This document shows positions 45,315 through 55,148 of a stretch of DNA of 64,000 nt, one piece after another; the first letter of the stretch is position 1, and each line of letters starts with the position of its first letter. Made by a program: the position numbers and the translations under genes. The notes under the pieces were generated by a model. It was given only the letters and a program-made list of their open reading frames with translations. It searched no databases and was not told the DNA's origin. The stretch comes from Geopsychrobacter electrodiphilus DSM 16401 (GTDB lineage Bacteria > Desulfobacterota > Desulfuromonadia > Desulfuromonadales > Geopsychrobacteraceae), in assembly GCF_000384395.1 (NCBI RefSeq), contig NZ_ARWE01000001.1, forward strand, positions 2,950,501 through 3,014,500. The letters run 5' to 3'.

Positions 45315-45528
45315 AGAGTTTTTTACCACTGAGGCCGTATTGAAACCAGGGCAGGCAGACACTTATCGAAGAGGGAACAATCCCCTGACAAAGCAGGCCT
45401 TTTTTATTTGTGGCCTGAGGGGCTACACATTATGACTCATTTAATGGGTTAAGCCATTATTGTCTCAAGAGGGTTGATTGAGTATTGTTGCGAAAGTTGC
45501 TTTATCTCGCAAATACGTTGATTTTTAC

Positions 45529-47775
45529 TCAGGCAGGAGATGACGTTGAACTTTCAACAGCACTCCTCAGCACATCGCGCAACTCATCAAAGCTGTAGGG
45601 CTTGTTCAAAAATCCTGCAGCGGTACCTTTAATCCGCGAAGTCGCAACCATTTCGCCAAAACCGCTGCAGATAATGATCGATAGATCAGGAGCCCGTTCT
45701 TTGAGTTTATTGAATAGTTCATACCCGTCCATAATCGGCATACCGATATCGGTCACTACCAGGGTGATGTCTGCGGCGTGCTTTTGATATAGTTCCAGAG
45801 CTTCTGTGCCAATTGCTGTATCAATAACCGTGAAACCTAGCGCCATGATAAGGTCCCTGGCAATTTTCCTAAGCGGCGGCTCATCCTCAACCAGCAGTAC
45901 CGTGCCAATCCCTTGCCATGGCAACATGGGGACATCCGGAAGCGGGTTTTCATCTGTTGCCTCACTCCTCTGCACCGGCAGATAGACGGTAAAGGTTGTC
46001 CCCTCTCCCGGCTTACTGAAAACCTGCAATGCCCCTTTATGTGCCGTGATAATCCCAAGGACTGCTGACATGCCCAGACCACGGCCGCTAAACTTGGTGG
46101 TGTAAAATGGCTCAAAAAGGCGCTGTCTGGTCTCAGCGTTCATGCCACAACCGCTATCGGTCACCTTTAAGCAGATGTATTGACCGGCCAGTATGTTCTT
46201 GCCGAGATGGTCTGTTTCTAACTGCTCGCCAACAATTGTCACAGCTGCCAGCTCAACCCGTATTTCACCATACTCATCACCAATAGCTTCGCCGCCATTG
46301 ATAATCAGATTCATAACTATTTGCCGGATTTGACTGGCATCGCCCTGGATTTCGGGTAGTCCCTCTGCCAGCACAGAGGTAATCACCACATTCTTATTGA
46401 TAGTTGATTTCAGCATCCGGAGCATGTCTTCGATCAGCTCTGCCATCTTGATCTGCTGCATGATCAGCAGTGATTTCCCAGCGTAGGCCAGCATCTGGCG
46501 GCACAGGTCCGCACCACGATGGGCAGCCTTATTGATATTGGGAAGCAACTCTCCCACCTTGTGGGGTTTCAGCTTCGCCAACTCGCAGTTACCGATGATG
46601 ACTGCCAAGATGTTGTTGAAGTCATGGGCTATGCCGCCGGACAATACCCCCAAACTTTCAAGTTTTTGAGCCTGCTGGAATTGCTGTTCCAGGAGCCGTT
46701 TTTCTTCTTCGGCTTTTTTACTGACGACGATATCCCAGGCCAGGTCGGCCAATTGGGAAACCGCAGCGACGTCCTGCTCCGTATATCCGGTCGCTTTGTT
46801 ACCGACCCCGAAGATTGCCACGATCGCGTCACCACGGAAGATCGGCACGACAAGTTCACGCACCACTGGGGCATGCCCCTCCGGCAGTCCTTTGCGGTGG
46901 GGGAGTGAAGAGTAGTCGTTATGAACAACTGGTTCGCGCTGCCGGACACAATCAGCCCAAACACCGGCGGCATCGACGGCGTAATGCTGTGAATTTCCCT
47001 TAACCTGGCGCAGGGTTGCCAGGGTTTTTGACGACCAGGCCTGCATTTCAAGCATTTTTTGATTGGCGGCAAGAAAATGGAAGAACCCGATTGTGCTTTC
47101 GGTCAGGGCTTCCGCTTCATCCAGACTCTTGGTGAGAACCTCACTCAGCGTGTGCTGCAGCGCAAAATCCTTCATTCTGATCCGGGCCTGCAAGATGGCC
47201 TCGGTCATGACACGTTCGGAGATGTCGATGATGAACCACTCAAAGCCGACAATCCCGCCGGCGTGAATGACCGGATGAGCTGAGAATATATGGTGGCCGA
47301 CCGAGCCATCCTTGCGGCGGCTGGCAAACTCTCCCAAGGGGATAGGCGTGCCGCTATGCAGATCTTTTAGATGTTTGAGCGCCAATTCTGATGTGCTGTC
47401 AACCTGCAGCAGGCTGAAGTGTTCGCCGATAATCTCATCCCGCGAGTCATATAAGTGCATCTTTAGCCAGGCATCATTGACATCGACGAAACAGTCATTC
47501 GGGTCTAAACGAAAGTACCCGGCCGGGGTCATTTTGATGACGTTTTGCAGGTGCAACTCGTAATCTATCAGTGTGTAATTGGCCAGGCGCAGCTCTTCGT
47601 TCTGCATCTCCAGCTCTTCGTTCTGCATCTCCAACTCAACCTGATGTACCTGAAGCTCATGCAGCAGACGTTTTTCATCGATCTCAGCGGTGGCTGCCGG
47701 TTGTGAGGCAAGTTTCGTCTCGGCTTTGCTGCGCAATTCTGCGGCACTGCTGTAACTTTTTGTCTTATCGACCAT
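45529..47775 (-). CDS. Hybrid PAS-GAF sensor histidine kinase with C-terminal receiver
   Basis: The 748-residue product has an N-terminal coiled coil (EIDEKRLLHELQVHQVELEM), a PAS domain (about 75-190), a GAF domain (about 205-375, ending TGYTEQDVAAVSQLADLAWD), a histidine kinase core with LSGGIAHDFNNILAVIIGN, ATPase boxes (NGGEAIGDEYGE, DSGCGMNAET, GRGLGMSAVLGI), and a receiver with LVVTDIGMPIMDGYEL. No membrane helix is visible, so it is cytoplasmic. An exact 21-bp tandem duplication encodes ELEMQNE twice near residue 50. It lies 17 bases after the CheB-CheR-PAS gene, so both likely form one signalling unit. Confidence 0.9.
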   Translation of the reverse strand: MVDKTKSYSSAAELRSKAETKLASQPAATAEIDEKRLLHELQVHQVELEMQNEELEMQNEELRLANYTLIDYELHLQNVIKMTPAGYFRLDPNDCFVDVNDAWLKMHLYDSRDEIIGEHFSLLQVDSTSELALKHLKDLHSGTPIPLGEFASRRKDGSVGHHIFSAHPVIHAGGIVGFEWFIIDISERVMTEAILQARIRMKDFALQHTLSEVLTKSLDEAEALTESTIGFFHFLAANQKMLEMQAWSSKTLATLRQVKGNSQHYAVDAAGVWADCVRQREPVVHNDYSSLPHRKGLPEGHAPVVRELVVPIFRGDAIVAIFGVGNKATGYTEQDVAAVSQLADLAWDIVVSKKAEEEKRLLEQQFQQAQKLESLGVLSGGIAHDFNNILAVIIGNCELAKLKPHKVGELLPNINKAAHRGADLCRQMLAYAGKSLLIMQQIKMAELIEDMLRMLKSTINKNVVITSVLAEGLPEIQGDASQIRQIVMNLIINGGEAIGDEYGEIRVELAAVTIVGEQLETDHLGKNILAGQYICLKVTDSGCGMNAETRQRLFEPFYTTKFSGRGLGMSAVLGIITAHKGALQVFSKPGEGTTFTVYLPVQRSEATDENPLPDVPMLPWQGIGTVLLVEDEPPLRKIARDLIMALGFTVIDTAIGTEALELYQKHAADITLVVTDIGMPIMDGYELFNKLKERAPDLSIIICSGFGEMVATSRIKGTAAGFLNKPYSFDELRDVLRSAVESSTSSPA

Positions 47776-47792
47776 GACTTGTCCTCCCCCGG

Positions 47793-50388
47793 TTAACTTG
47801 AACCCTGCCCCTTCAATCTATCAATCTCTGCGCGCAGTTCATCCTCGACCTGCCTGGCGGCGGTGATATCGTTACAGGTAATCACCACGCCGTTGATCAT
47901 CTTGTCCATGGTGCGGTACGGCATGATGCGCACCAGAAACCTGCGGCCATCCAGGGTTGGCACCTGGTTTTCCACCGAGATCAGCCTTCTGAGCACATCC
48001 TGGACATGGTCATACAGCTGCGGATAGTCGAGGTTCGAGACGATATCGGTCAGCGGCCGCCCCACATCGCCCGGAATCAGCTTGAACAGCCGATTGGCCC
48101 CGCTGGTGAAACGGCGCACCTGCAGATCATTATCCAGAAAGATCGTGACGATCTCGGTGCTGTTCAGCAGGTTCTCCATGTCGTTGCTGGCCAGCAGATA
48201 ATCATCCAGCCGGGCGGACTGCTCGGCGTTCACGCTCTGCAGCTCTTCGTTCATGGACTGCATCTCTTCTTTCGAGGTGGTCAACTCTTCATTGGTGGAC
48301 TGCAGCTCTTCGTTGGTGGATTGCAGTTCCTCATTAGTCGACTTCAGCTCTTCCTGGCTGGTCTGCATCTCCTCACTGGTGGTCCGCGGCTCTTCACGGG
48401 CCTTCAGCAGCTCCTGTTCAAGCTCTTCAACCTGAGCACTTTCCGGTAGCGTTCCAGCACGTCGGCGCTTTACCTTGTGTGGCAAGACTACCTCCTTGAA
48501 GGCGATCATCACCATCCCACGCAGTGCTTCAGGAGTTTCCAGCTTTAATATTGTTATATCCACAGTCTTAACTTTACTGTCTTCTTCCGCCAGGTCGCCC
48601 CTGACTGTGACCGGCTCAGTCTGTTGCAGCGCCTGATTGAAGGCATTCCCCAGTTTGTACTGCAGGTCACCACGGATCATGGCAAAGATGTTCAGGTTGG
48701 CTTTCCCAGCTGCAGGTTCGAGGTATTTTCCGGTACGCCCGCTGATATAAATAATATCCCCCTGATCATTGACCAACACCGTCGGCAATGAGAAGTGCTG
48801 CAGGATTAAAGCGTCAGCCAGGGGTTGAAGGTTGTCGGCTGCCTTGAGCATAAGAGACTCCTGATACGTTGAAGCGGGCTGGGTGTGGGTTAACGAGGTC
48901 GGGAAGCTTATCGCCCAATTGCGGAACAAGGTTGGTTTGCGCCAGAACAACTTCGATTTGAGCGTGGCGACATCGAACAGATCGACCTGGGACCCGATGG
49001 TCTCAGCGCTGCCGAGAAAGAGCAGACCACCCGGTTTCAGCGAGTAGTGGAACAGCGGCAGCAGTTGCTTCTGCAGATTGGTGGAAAGATAGATCAACAG
49101 GTTGCGGCAGATCAGGATATCCAGTTTGGTAAAGGGAGGGTCCATGATAGCGTTCTGCTGGGCGAAGGTGACCTGCTCACGGATCTCCTTGCATATCCGG
49201 TAACTGCTGCCCTCTTTGGCGAAGAAACGCCGCAGCCGTTCTGGCGAAACATCGGCCTCGATCCTGGCAGGATAGATCCCGCGACGGGCTTTTTCGATGG
49301 CATCGACATCCAGATCGGTGGCAAAGATCTGCAGAGAGTAGTTAACCGACTGCGGGATCTGATCCAGAGCCTCCCGGAACAGCATCGCCAGGGAATAGGC
49401 CTCCTCTCCAGTCGAGCAGCCGCACGACCAGGCTCGCAAGCTGCCGCCTTCAGGATAGTTTGCCAGTATCCTGGGTAGAGCTTCGTTCTTCAGGTCATCC
49501 CACATGGCCGCGTCACGGAAAAAGCTGGTAACGCCGATCAGCAGCTCCTTGAAGAGCAGCTCGACTTCTTGAGGGTTCTTCGCCAGTAAACGGGCATAGT
49601 CGGCAATCGAAGCGAGCTTGTGAATCCCCATGCGCCGCTCGATCCGTCGATAGACCGAGGTGGGTTTGTAGAGCGAGAAGTCGTGCCGGGTCTTTGCTTT
49701 GAGAATGGCGGTGATCTTTTCAAAGTTGCCCTGCTCGTTATCGCGCTCCCCCTGCTCGGTCTTCCAGCGCGGTGCAGCGTAACCAAGAAAATCGATGATG
49801 CGGGCCGGTATTTCCTCTGCCGGGGCAACGATGTCGGCATAGCCCGCAGCGATAACGCTTTTAGGCATGCTGTCGAACTTGGCTGAAACAGGTTCCTGAA
49901 CCAGCGCCAGACCACCCTGCTCCTTAATGGCACACAGCCCCAGAGTGCCGTCCGAGCCCATCCCGGAGAGGATCACGCCAATGCTCTGCTCGGTGCAATC
50001 CGCTGCCAGCGAACGCAGAAAAATGTCTATCGGCAGCCGCAGTCCGTGTTTTGCCTCAGGAACCTCAATCTGCAGAGTCCGGTTGCTGATCAGCATATCT
50101 TTATTGGGGGGGGATAACATAAACACAGTCAGGCAGCACAGTGGTCCTGCCATTGACCTGCTGGACCTTCATGCTGGTGAAGCGTTGCAGGAGTTCTGGA
50201 AGATTGCCGGTGTGATCAGGGGAGAGGTGCTGAACCACGACAAAAGCAATGCCGCACTCTTTGGGGACATGACGTAAAAACAGTTCCAACGCCTCCAGAC
50301 CGCCAGCAGAAGTTCCTATGCCGACGATGGGGAAGAGCGGAGGTGGCCTTTCTGCATTGATGAGCGGTTTCGTTTTTGCACCCTGCAT
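47793..50388 (-). pseudogene. Frameshifted CheB-CheR-PAS signalling protein
   Basis: Two frames make one protein of about 865 residues. The N-terminal frame starts MQGAKTKPLINAE at 50388 (GGAG upstream) and has the CheB methylesterase motif GIGTSAGGLEALELFL. It stops after VYVIPPQ. The second frame resumes NKDMLISNRTLQIEV, with CheB SGMGSDGTLG, CheR RRIERRMGIHKL, SCGCSTGEEAYSLAML and ICRNLLIYLS, a long coiled coil with LQSTNEE repeats, and a C-terminal PAS domain. The break is at a run of eight C (complement of 50106-50113); seven would restore the frame as VYVIPPNKDM. It may be a true mutation, a phase-variable tract or a sequencing error. Confidence 0.85.
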
Positions 50389-50408
50389 GGAGGTCTCCGG
50401 ATGAAAAC

Positions 50409-50440
50409 AAAAAACGACCCACAAAGGGAGTCGCAACTCC
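50409..50440 (-). promoter_or_regulatory. Attenuator-like leader before the CheB-CheR gene
   Basis: On the minus strand GGAGT-TGCG-ACTCC forms one hairpin (50427-50440). Its second arm can instead pair as CGACTCCC with GGGTCG (50415-50433) to form a stem followed by six T. The two stems are mutually exclusive and lie 20-50 bases before the ATG. Confidence 0.4.
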
Positions 50441-50472
50441 GAGCTATCTGGGCATCTAAAAGGACAACTCAT

Positions 50473-50776
50473 TAAGAAATCGTTAAGTGAGCATGTCTAT
50501 GAGTATACCAAATGGCAATTTAATTACGTAGAAATAAAAGGAAAATGGCCCAAATAGCTGTCGTCAATATTCACTTTTGCAAGGATTTCGACATAGCCCC
50601 GTTAGGCCATCCCAGGGAATCTTCAGAATGTAGTTAATTGATTATCATTGAAGGCCACTGAGGCCATTGAATATTTGTGAGGGCACGCAAAAAAAACTGA
50701 GGATTGCATCCATTCCTGACAAAACAGCCCCGATGAGGCTTCACCGGGGCTGTTTTATTTCAACTGGCAATACGGG
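50473..50776. other. Intergenic region with a terminator
   Basis: About 300 bases without a credible gene. The only clear element is a hairpin, CAGCCCCG (50725-50732) with CGGGGCTG (50745-50752), flanked by AAAA and TTTT. It can act on both strands and would end the FKBP gene on the minus strand. Promoter elements for the CheB-CheR gene should lie near 50440-50540 but were not resolved. Confidence 0.6.
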
Positions 50777-51205
50777 TCAAACAATCTCAACCAGTTCGAT
50801 CTCAAAGTTTAGGTCTTTACCAGCCATCGGATGATTCGCATCCAGCACAATTTTGTCGCCTTCAACTTCAACCACGGTCAGCAGGACTGGCTGGCCATCG
50901 TCGAGTTCCGCCTGAAATTGCTGGCCGACTTCCGGGGTGAGCCCTTCTTCAAACTGACCAAGGCTGGACTCAATAACCATCTCAGGTTTGCGCGGGCCAT
51001 ACGCCTTCTCCTCAGAGATTCGGACCGTCTTTGATTCGCCGATCTTCATCCCCACAACGGCCTGCTCAAAGCCAGGGATCACCTGACCACCACCGACCTC
51101 AAATTCTAAAGGATCATTTCCGACAGAACTGTCAAAGGTTGTCCCATCATCAAAAGTCCCGGTGTAATGAACCTTAACTTTATTCCCTGCTACTGCGACT
51201 GACAT
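50777..51205 (-). CDS. FKBP-type peptidyl-prolyl isomerase, SlyD-like
   Basis: The product of 142 residues has the FKBP pattern KVHYTGTFDDGTTFDSSVGN, FEVGGGQVIPGFEQAVVGM and an inserted IF/chaperone flap (KAYGPRKPEMVIESSLGQF), as in SlyD. There is no His-rich metal tail. The ATG at 51205 begins a good family N-terminus and follows GAGAGG; the longer frame to 51271 is rejected. It assists protein folding in the cytoplasm. A hairpin terminator follows. Confidence 0.9.
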   Translation of the reverse strand: MSVAVAGNKVKVHYTGTFDDGTTFDSSVGNDPLEFEVGGGQVIPGFEQAVVGMKIGESKTVRISEEKAYGPRKPEMVIESSLGQFEEGLTPEVGQQFQAELDDGQPVLLTVVEVEGDKIVLDANHPMAGKDLNFEIELVEIV

Positions 51206-51366
51206 AACCTCTCCATAAAAGCTGTTGGCCGCTACGTACGACCAGTTAAAAACAGACTTGGCGATTATCAAATGCTCAGCTTTGCCCAGATGGCCGGATA
51301 AATCAACCCCCCCTAAATCCTTTTTCCGAAGACCGCTTGACAGCCAGATTCAGCCAGAGCTATAAC

Positions 51367-51384
51367 GGAATGAACGTTCATTCC
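51367..51384 (+). promoter_or_regulatory. TetR-type operator palindrome
   Basis: GGAATGAACGTTCATTCC is a perfect 18-bp palindrome that ends 14 bases before the TetR ATG. TGAACGTTCA-type centres are common operators of TetR efflux repressors, so it is the likely autoregulatory site. Confidence 0.82.
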
Positions 51385-51398
51385 ACAGGAGAACCAAG

Positions 51399-51995
51399 AT
51401 GACGATTGAAGAAGTTGACAAATGCCATGCGGTGACACAAGCAGCACTTGAGCTGATTGCCGTGCAAGGCTTTCATGGCACTCCAATTTCACAGATCGCC
51501 AAACTGGCCGGTGTCAGCGTCGGCAGCATCTACCGTTACTTCGCCGATAAGGATGCGTTGATTCACGCGATCCATACGCAGGTCGAAGAGAAGATGCACG
51601 ATGCGCTGACTACCCAACTTTCCGTGAATCTGGCCAACCGCGAGCTTTTTATGCAACTGATAAAAACCCTGGTGCTCCACCTCTACACCAATCCCCTCGA
51701 GTTTAAATTTATTGAACAATATTATAATTCACCGTTCGGTGTTGAAAAGATGCGTAAAAAATTTCTGGAGGATGCGGATCCCTGCCTGTGCTCTGATCAG
51801 GACAAGCCTTTTTTCGATCTTCTCTGTGAGGAGCGTGGCAAGACGATCAAAAACCTGCCGGTGTCGATGATTCACGCGCTGGCCTTCGGTCCAATGATCT
51901 TTCTTGTGCGCGACCTGCACTCCGGATTCGTTGCGCTGAATGATGACCTGCTGCAGCAATTTGCAGCCAGTTGCTGGGACGCAATAAAACTTTAA
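51399..51995 (+). CDS. TetR-family transcriptional repressor of efflux genes
   Basis: The 198-residue product has an N-terminal TetR helix-turn-helix, FHGTPISQIAKLAGVSVGSI followed by YRYFADKDALIHAIH. The helical C-terminal domain should bind the inducer. CAGGAG precedes the ATG and a perfect palindrome overlaps the promoter region. The genes after it are an RND-pump remnant and outer-membrane efflux genes, so it probably repressed an RND operon now largely deleted and may still govern the NodT-type gene. Confidence 0.9.
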   Translation: MTIEEVDKCHAVTQAALELIAVQGFHGTPISQIAKLAGVSVGSIYRYFADKDALIHAIHTQVEEKMHDALTTQLSVNLANRELFMQLIKTLVLHLYTNPLEFKFIEQYYNSPFGVEKMRKKFLEDADPCLCSDQDKPFFDLLCEERGKTIKNLPVSMIHALAFGPMIFLVRDLHSGFVALNDDLLQQFAASCWDAIKL

Positions 51996-51999
51996 GAGG

Positions 52000-52244
52000 C
52001 ATGCGTTTTCGACTGCGGAGATTAAAGTGGCAACCCTGCGTCTGCGACCGATCCTCATGACCACCGGAGCCACGGTGCTCGCCAATATTTCCCTGGCGCT
52101 GTTGCCGAGAGCCTTACGCAGATCGGCTGGGTCATTGTCGACGGCTTGTCGTTCGGGACTCTTTTGACCCTGTTCGTCATCCCGGCGGTTTATCTATTGC
52201 TCGCGCGTAAACGTCAACCTATGATGGCAGAGGACACTAATTAA
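52000..52244 (+). pseudogene. Remnant of an RND (AcrB-like) efflux pump C-terminus
   Basis: The first frame reads TLRLRPILMTTGATVLANISLALLP, matching in parts the strongly conserved RLRPILMT segment near the AcrB C-terminus. After CTGTTGCCG the match moves to another frame, reading ESLTQIGWVIVDGLSFGTLL and then TLFVIPAVYLLLARKRQ, the last RND membrane helix. A deletion with a frameshift of a few codons separates them. The rest of the pump (about 1000 residues) and its adaptor are missing. It sits between the TetR and NodT-type genes, where an intact RND operon would be expected. Confidence 0.85.
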
Positions 52245-52292
52245 GTTAATGAACCTGAGTCTACCCGCAACCAGCACCACAGAGGTGATCGC

Positions 52293-53711
52293 ATGATAAA
52301 GGACAAGAACATGCTGAAGATGAGTTCCAGATCGATCCTGATTCCGCTGCTGCTCCTGTTTCTTGGCGGCTGCGCCCTCGGTCCGAATTATCAGAAACCT
52401 GCGGCGCTGGTGCCGATCCACTACAAAAATGATGCCCCCTGGAAGACGGCTACCCCCAGTGATCAGCTTGAAAAAGGGAACTGGTGGGAGATTTACGCCG
52501 ACGACAGCCTGAACGGGCTGGAACAACAGGCGAATGCCGCCAATCAAACCCTGAAGGCCGCCTACGCGCGGCTGACGCAAGCTCAGGCCGCGGCCGGGAT
52601 CAGCAAGGCGGACCGCGTGCCGCGCCTCGACCTGAACGCCAGCGCCAATCGCAGTCGCACCCCCGGTGCGTTTTCATCGACTGGCAGCGGCGTGGTCGGG
52701 AACCAGTTCCGCCTGCCGCTCACCCTGGGATATGAGATTGATCTCTTCGGGCGGGTCAAGCGCTCGATCGAAGCGGCAGAGGCCGACGCCGCCAGCGCAA
52801 CCGCCGACTATCAGGCGCTGCTCCTGCTCCTGCAGTCGGATCTGGCGCGCAGTTACTTTTCGCTCCGCGAGCTTGATACCGAAATTTCTCTCCTGCAGCG
52901 GACCCTGAAGCTCCGCAACGAATCACTGAAGATGATTCAGAGCCAGTTTGATCATGGTCTTATCGGACAGCTCGACCTGTTGCGCGCCCAGACCGAACTC
53001 GCTGCTACTGACGCCGAAGCCATCGGCCTGCAGAGACAGCGCGACCAACTCGAAAACGGCATCGCCCTGCTGGTCGGGCAGTCCCCCTCCAACTTCACTC
53101 TGACCGCAGCCCCCCTGAAACTGAATATCCCCGCAGTAACACCCGGGCTCCCCTCCAGCCTGCTGGAACGGCGTCCCGACGTGGCCGCCGCCGAACGCCA
53201 GATGGCGGCCGCCTCGGCGCGCATCGGCGTGGCGAAAACCGCCTTCTTCCCGGCCATCAGCCTGACCGGCAGCGCCGGTTTCGGCAGCACCCAGATCAGC
53301 AACCTTTTCAGCCTGGACAATCGCAGCTGGGGGCTGGGACCGGCCATCTCGCTGCCGATATTTGATGGCGGGCGCAACAGCGCCAATCTTGAGCGCGCCA
53401 GAGCCGCCTACGAGGAAGCGATCGCCAACTACCGTCAGCAGGTGCTGGTGGCTTTTGGCGAAGTGGAAGACGGATTGAACGGCCTGCAGAGTCTGGCGCA
53501 GCAGGCACAGGCCCTCCAGCGCTCGGTCGATGCCGCAACCCAGGCCTGGCAGATCTCGGAGAAACGCTACAACGCCGGGCTGGTCAGCTATCTGGAGGTC
53601 ATCGATGCCCAGCGCAGCGCCCTGCAGTCTGAACGCCTGCTCAATCAGAACCGCGGCCTGCAAATGACCACCAGTGTACTGCTGGTCAAGGCCCTGGGCG
53701 GTGGCTGGTAA
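52293..53711 (+). CDS. NodT-type outer-membrane efflux lipoprotein
   Basis: The 472-residue product has a lipoprotein signal with lipobox LGGC (Cys27) followed by ALGPNYQKP, the standard NodT/OprM N-terminus, then GNWWEIYADDSLNGLEQQA and the two TolC-like repeats with LLERRPDVAAAERQM. It forms the outer-membrane channel of a tripartite pump. GAGG lies before the ATG. Its matching RND pump appears as a remnant just upstream, so it may be orphaned or serve the ABC exporter downstream. Confidence 0.9.
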   Translation: MIKDKNMLKMSSRSILIPLLLLFLGGCALGPNYQKPAALVPIHYKNDAPWKTATPSDQLEKGNWWEIYADDSLNGLEQQANAANQTLKAAYARLTQAQAAAGISKADRVPRLDLNASANRSRTPGAFSSTGSGVVGNQFRLPLTLGYEIDLFGRVKRSIEAAEADAASATADYQALLLLLQSDLARSYFSLRELDTEISLLQRTLKLRNESLKMIQSQFDHGLIGQLDLLRAQTELAATDAEAIGLQRQRDQLENGIALLVGQSPSNFTLTAAPLKLNIPAVTPGLPSSLLERRPDVAAAERQMAAASARIGVAKTAFFPAISLTGSAGFGSTQISNLFSLDNRSWGLGPAISLPIFDGGRNSANLERARAAYEEAIANYRQQVLVAFGEVEDGLNGLQSLAQQAQALQRSVDAATQAWQISEKRYNAGLVSYLEVIDAQRSALQSERLLNQNRGLQMTTSVLLVKALGGGW

Positions 53712-53781
53712 TACGCGTTCGCAGCCGAAAGGTTGTTCCTTCTTGCCGAGATTCTGCCCCGAACTTAGGGTTCTAAAGCCT

Positions 53782-55146
53782 ATGAAAATATTATTGTCTA
53801 TCACCATCGCTCTCTGTCTGTTGAGCTGCGTCTCTCAAGTAACATTCGCGGCCGAACCAGAACAGCATCCACGACAACTGACTCTGGCTGACGCCGTCAA
53901 TCTGGCGCTGGCTGCAAACCCTGCGTTGACTCTGACTCGCAACCGCCAGGCGGCGGCGAACGTCAGCGTCGAGGCAGCCCAGGCCAATTTTCTCCCCGAT
54001 CTGCAGGCGAAAACTCGCGCCAGCGAGCGCTATGCCCAGGACGCCATTCCGGGACAGGGGAACGACTCCCGTTCCTTAAGCCTCGGCCTCTCCTCCAGCC
54101 TCAATCTGTTCAACGGCTTCGCCGACGAAGCCAGCCTCAGCAACGCCCGGCGCCAACTCGATGCCGCCGCAGCCACCCTGTTGCGCCAGCAACAGGCCAC
54201 CGCCTTCAACGCGGCGACCGCCTATATCAATGTTTTGTCCAATCGTGAACTGGTCAAGGTGGCCGAACAGAATCTGGTCCGGGAAGAGGCGTTGCGCGCC
54301 CAGATCGAGGCGTTCTATCAGGCGGGAAATCGCTCAGTGACGGACCTCTATCAACAACAAGCCGCCAAGGCCCAGGCCGAACTCGATCTGCTTGACGCCC
54401 GGCGCAACCTTGAGGTCGCTCTCCTGCTGCTGGCCCAGAGCCTGGGCCAGCAGCCCCCCTGGGCCGTCGACCCGCAGCCCCTCAATCCCCTGGCACTGGT
54501 TGACAGTCTGAAAGGGCTCGAGCCGGGCGCAGCACTGCAGTTTGCACTCAAAGCGCGCCCCGACCTGATCGCCCAGAACAGGCTGGTTGAGGCGGCGCAA
54601 GATACGACCCGTGAGGCTGCGGCCGGCCGCCTGCCCCGCCTTGATCTGGTAGCCAGTGCCGACACCGGATACAGTTCGCTCAACAGCGGACGCGCTATTG
54701 GTGCCCAGCTCAGTCAGGATAATGGCGTCGCCACCCTCGGATTAACCCTCAGCGTACCGATATTTGATCGCGCCAAGACCCGCAGCGAGGTCAGCCAAGC
54801 ACGCATCGCCGAGCAGGATGCCACAGTCAAGGTGGTTCAACTGCGGCAACAGATCGGCGTCGAAGTCGGCCAGGCGGTCGCCGATTACCGGCGTGCCGAG
54901 CTTCAACTGACCCTCACCCAGGCCCAGCTCAAGTTCGCCCGTCAAGCCCTGGATGCCGCCCTCGCCCGCTACCAGGCCGGCGCGGCGAGCTGGGTTGAGC
55001 GCGCTACCGCCCGCACGACCTTTGTCCAGACCGCCGGAGCCGAAGTGCGGGCCCGTTACGCCCTGCTCCAGCAGGGACTGGCCGTAGGTTACGCTCGCGG
55101 TGATATTCAACTTCTGCTGACCCGCATCCCCTCAGGCAAGGAATAA
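53782..55146 (+). CDS. TolC-family outer-membrane efflux protein
   Basis: The product of 454 residues has a signal peptide (MKILLSITIALCLLSCVSQV, cleavage likely after TFA) and TolC repeats starting LTLADAVNLALAANPALTL, and later ALKARPDLIAQNRLVEAA. The ATG at 53782 is preferred because a frame from 53674 would overlap the NodT-type gene and hide the signal peptide. The MacA-like adaptor starts 2 bases after its stop, so TolC, adaptor, ATPase and permease form one operon. Confidence 0.9.
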   Translation: MKILLSITIALCLLSCVSQVTFAAEPEQHPRQLTLADAVNLALAANPALTLTRNRQAAANVSVEAAQANFLPDLQAKTRASERYAQDAIPGQGNDSRSLSLGLSSSLNLFNGFADEASLSNARRQLDAAAATLLRQQQATAFNAATAYINVLSNRELVKVAEQNLVREEALRAQIEAFYQAGNRSVTDLYQQQAAKAQAELDLLDARRNLEVALLLLAQSLGQQPPWAVDPQPLNPLALVDSLKGLEPGAALQFALKARPDLIAQNRLVEAAQDTTREAAAGRLPRLDLVASADTGYSSLNSGRAIGAQLSQDNGVATLGLTLSVPIFDRAKTRSEVSQARIAEQDATVKVVQLRQQIGVEVGQAVADYRRAELQLTLTQAQLKFARQALDAALARYQAGAASWVERATARTTFVQTAGAEVRARYALLQQGLAVGYARGDIQLLLTRIPSGKE

Positions 55147-55148
55147 CC

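Noticed and set aside
45363-45528. Hairpin CAGGCC...GGCCTG around 45391-45417 as a terminator
   Set aside because: The T run lies in the loop, not after the stem, so it does not fit an intrinsic terminator in either direction.
48241-48420. Repeat-rich stretch that could suggest a tandem repeat array
   Set aside because: It encodes the LQSTNEE coiled-coil heptads of the CheB-CheR protein; degenerate coding repeats rather than a CRISPR or satellite array.
52923-53807. Minus-strand frame of 294 codons across the NodT-type gene
   Set aside because: G+C-driven shadow of a clear outer-membrane efflux protein.
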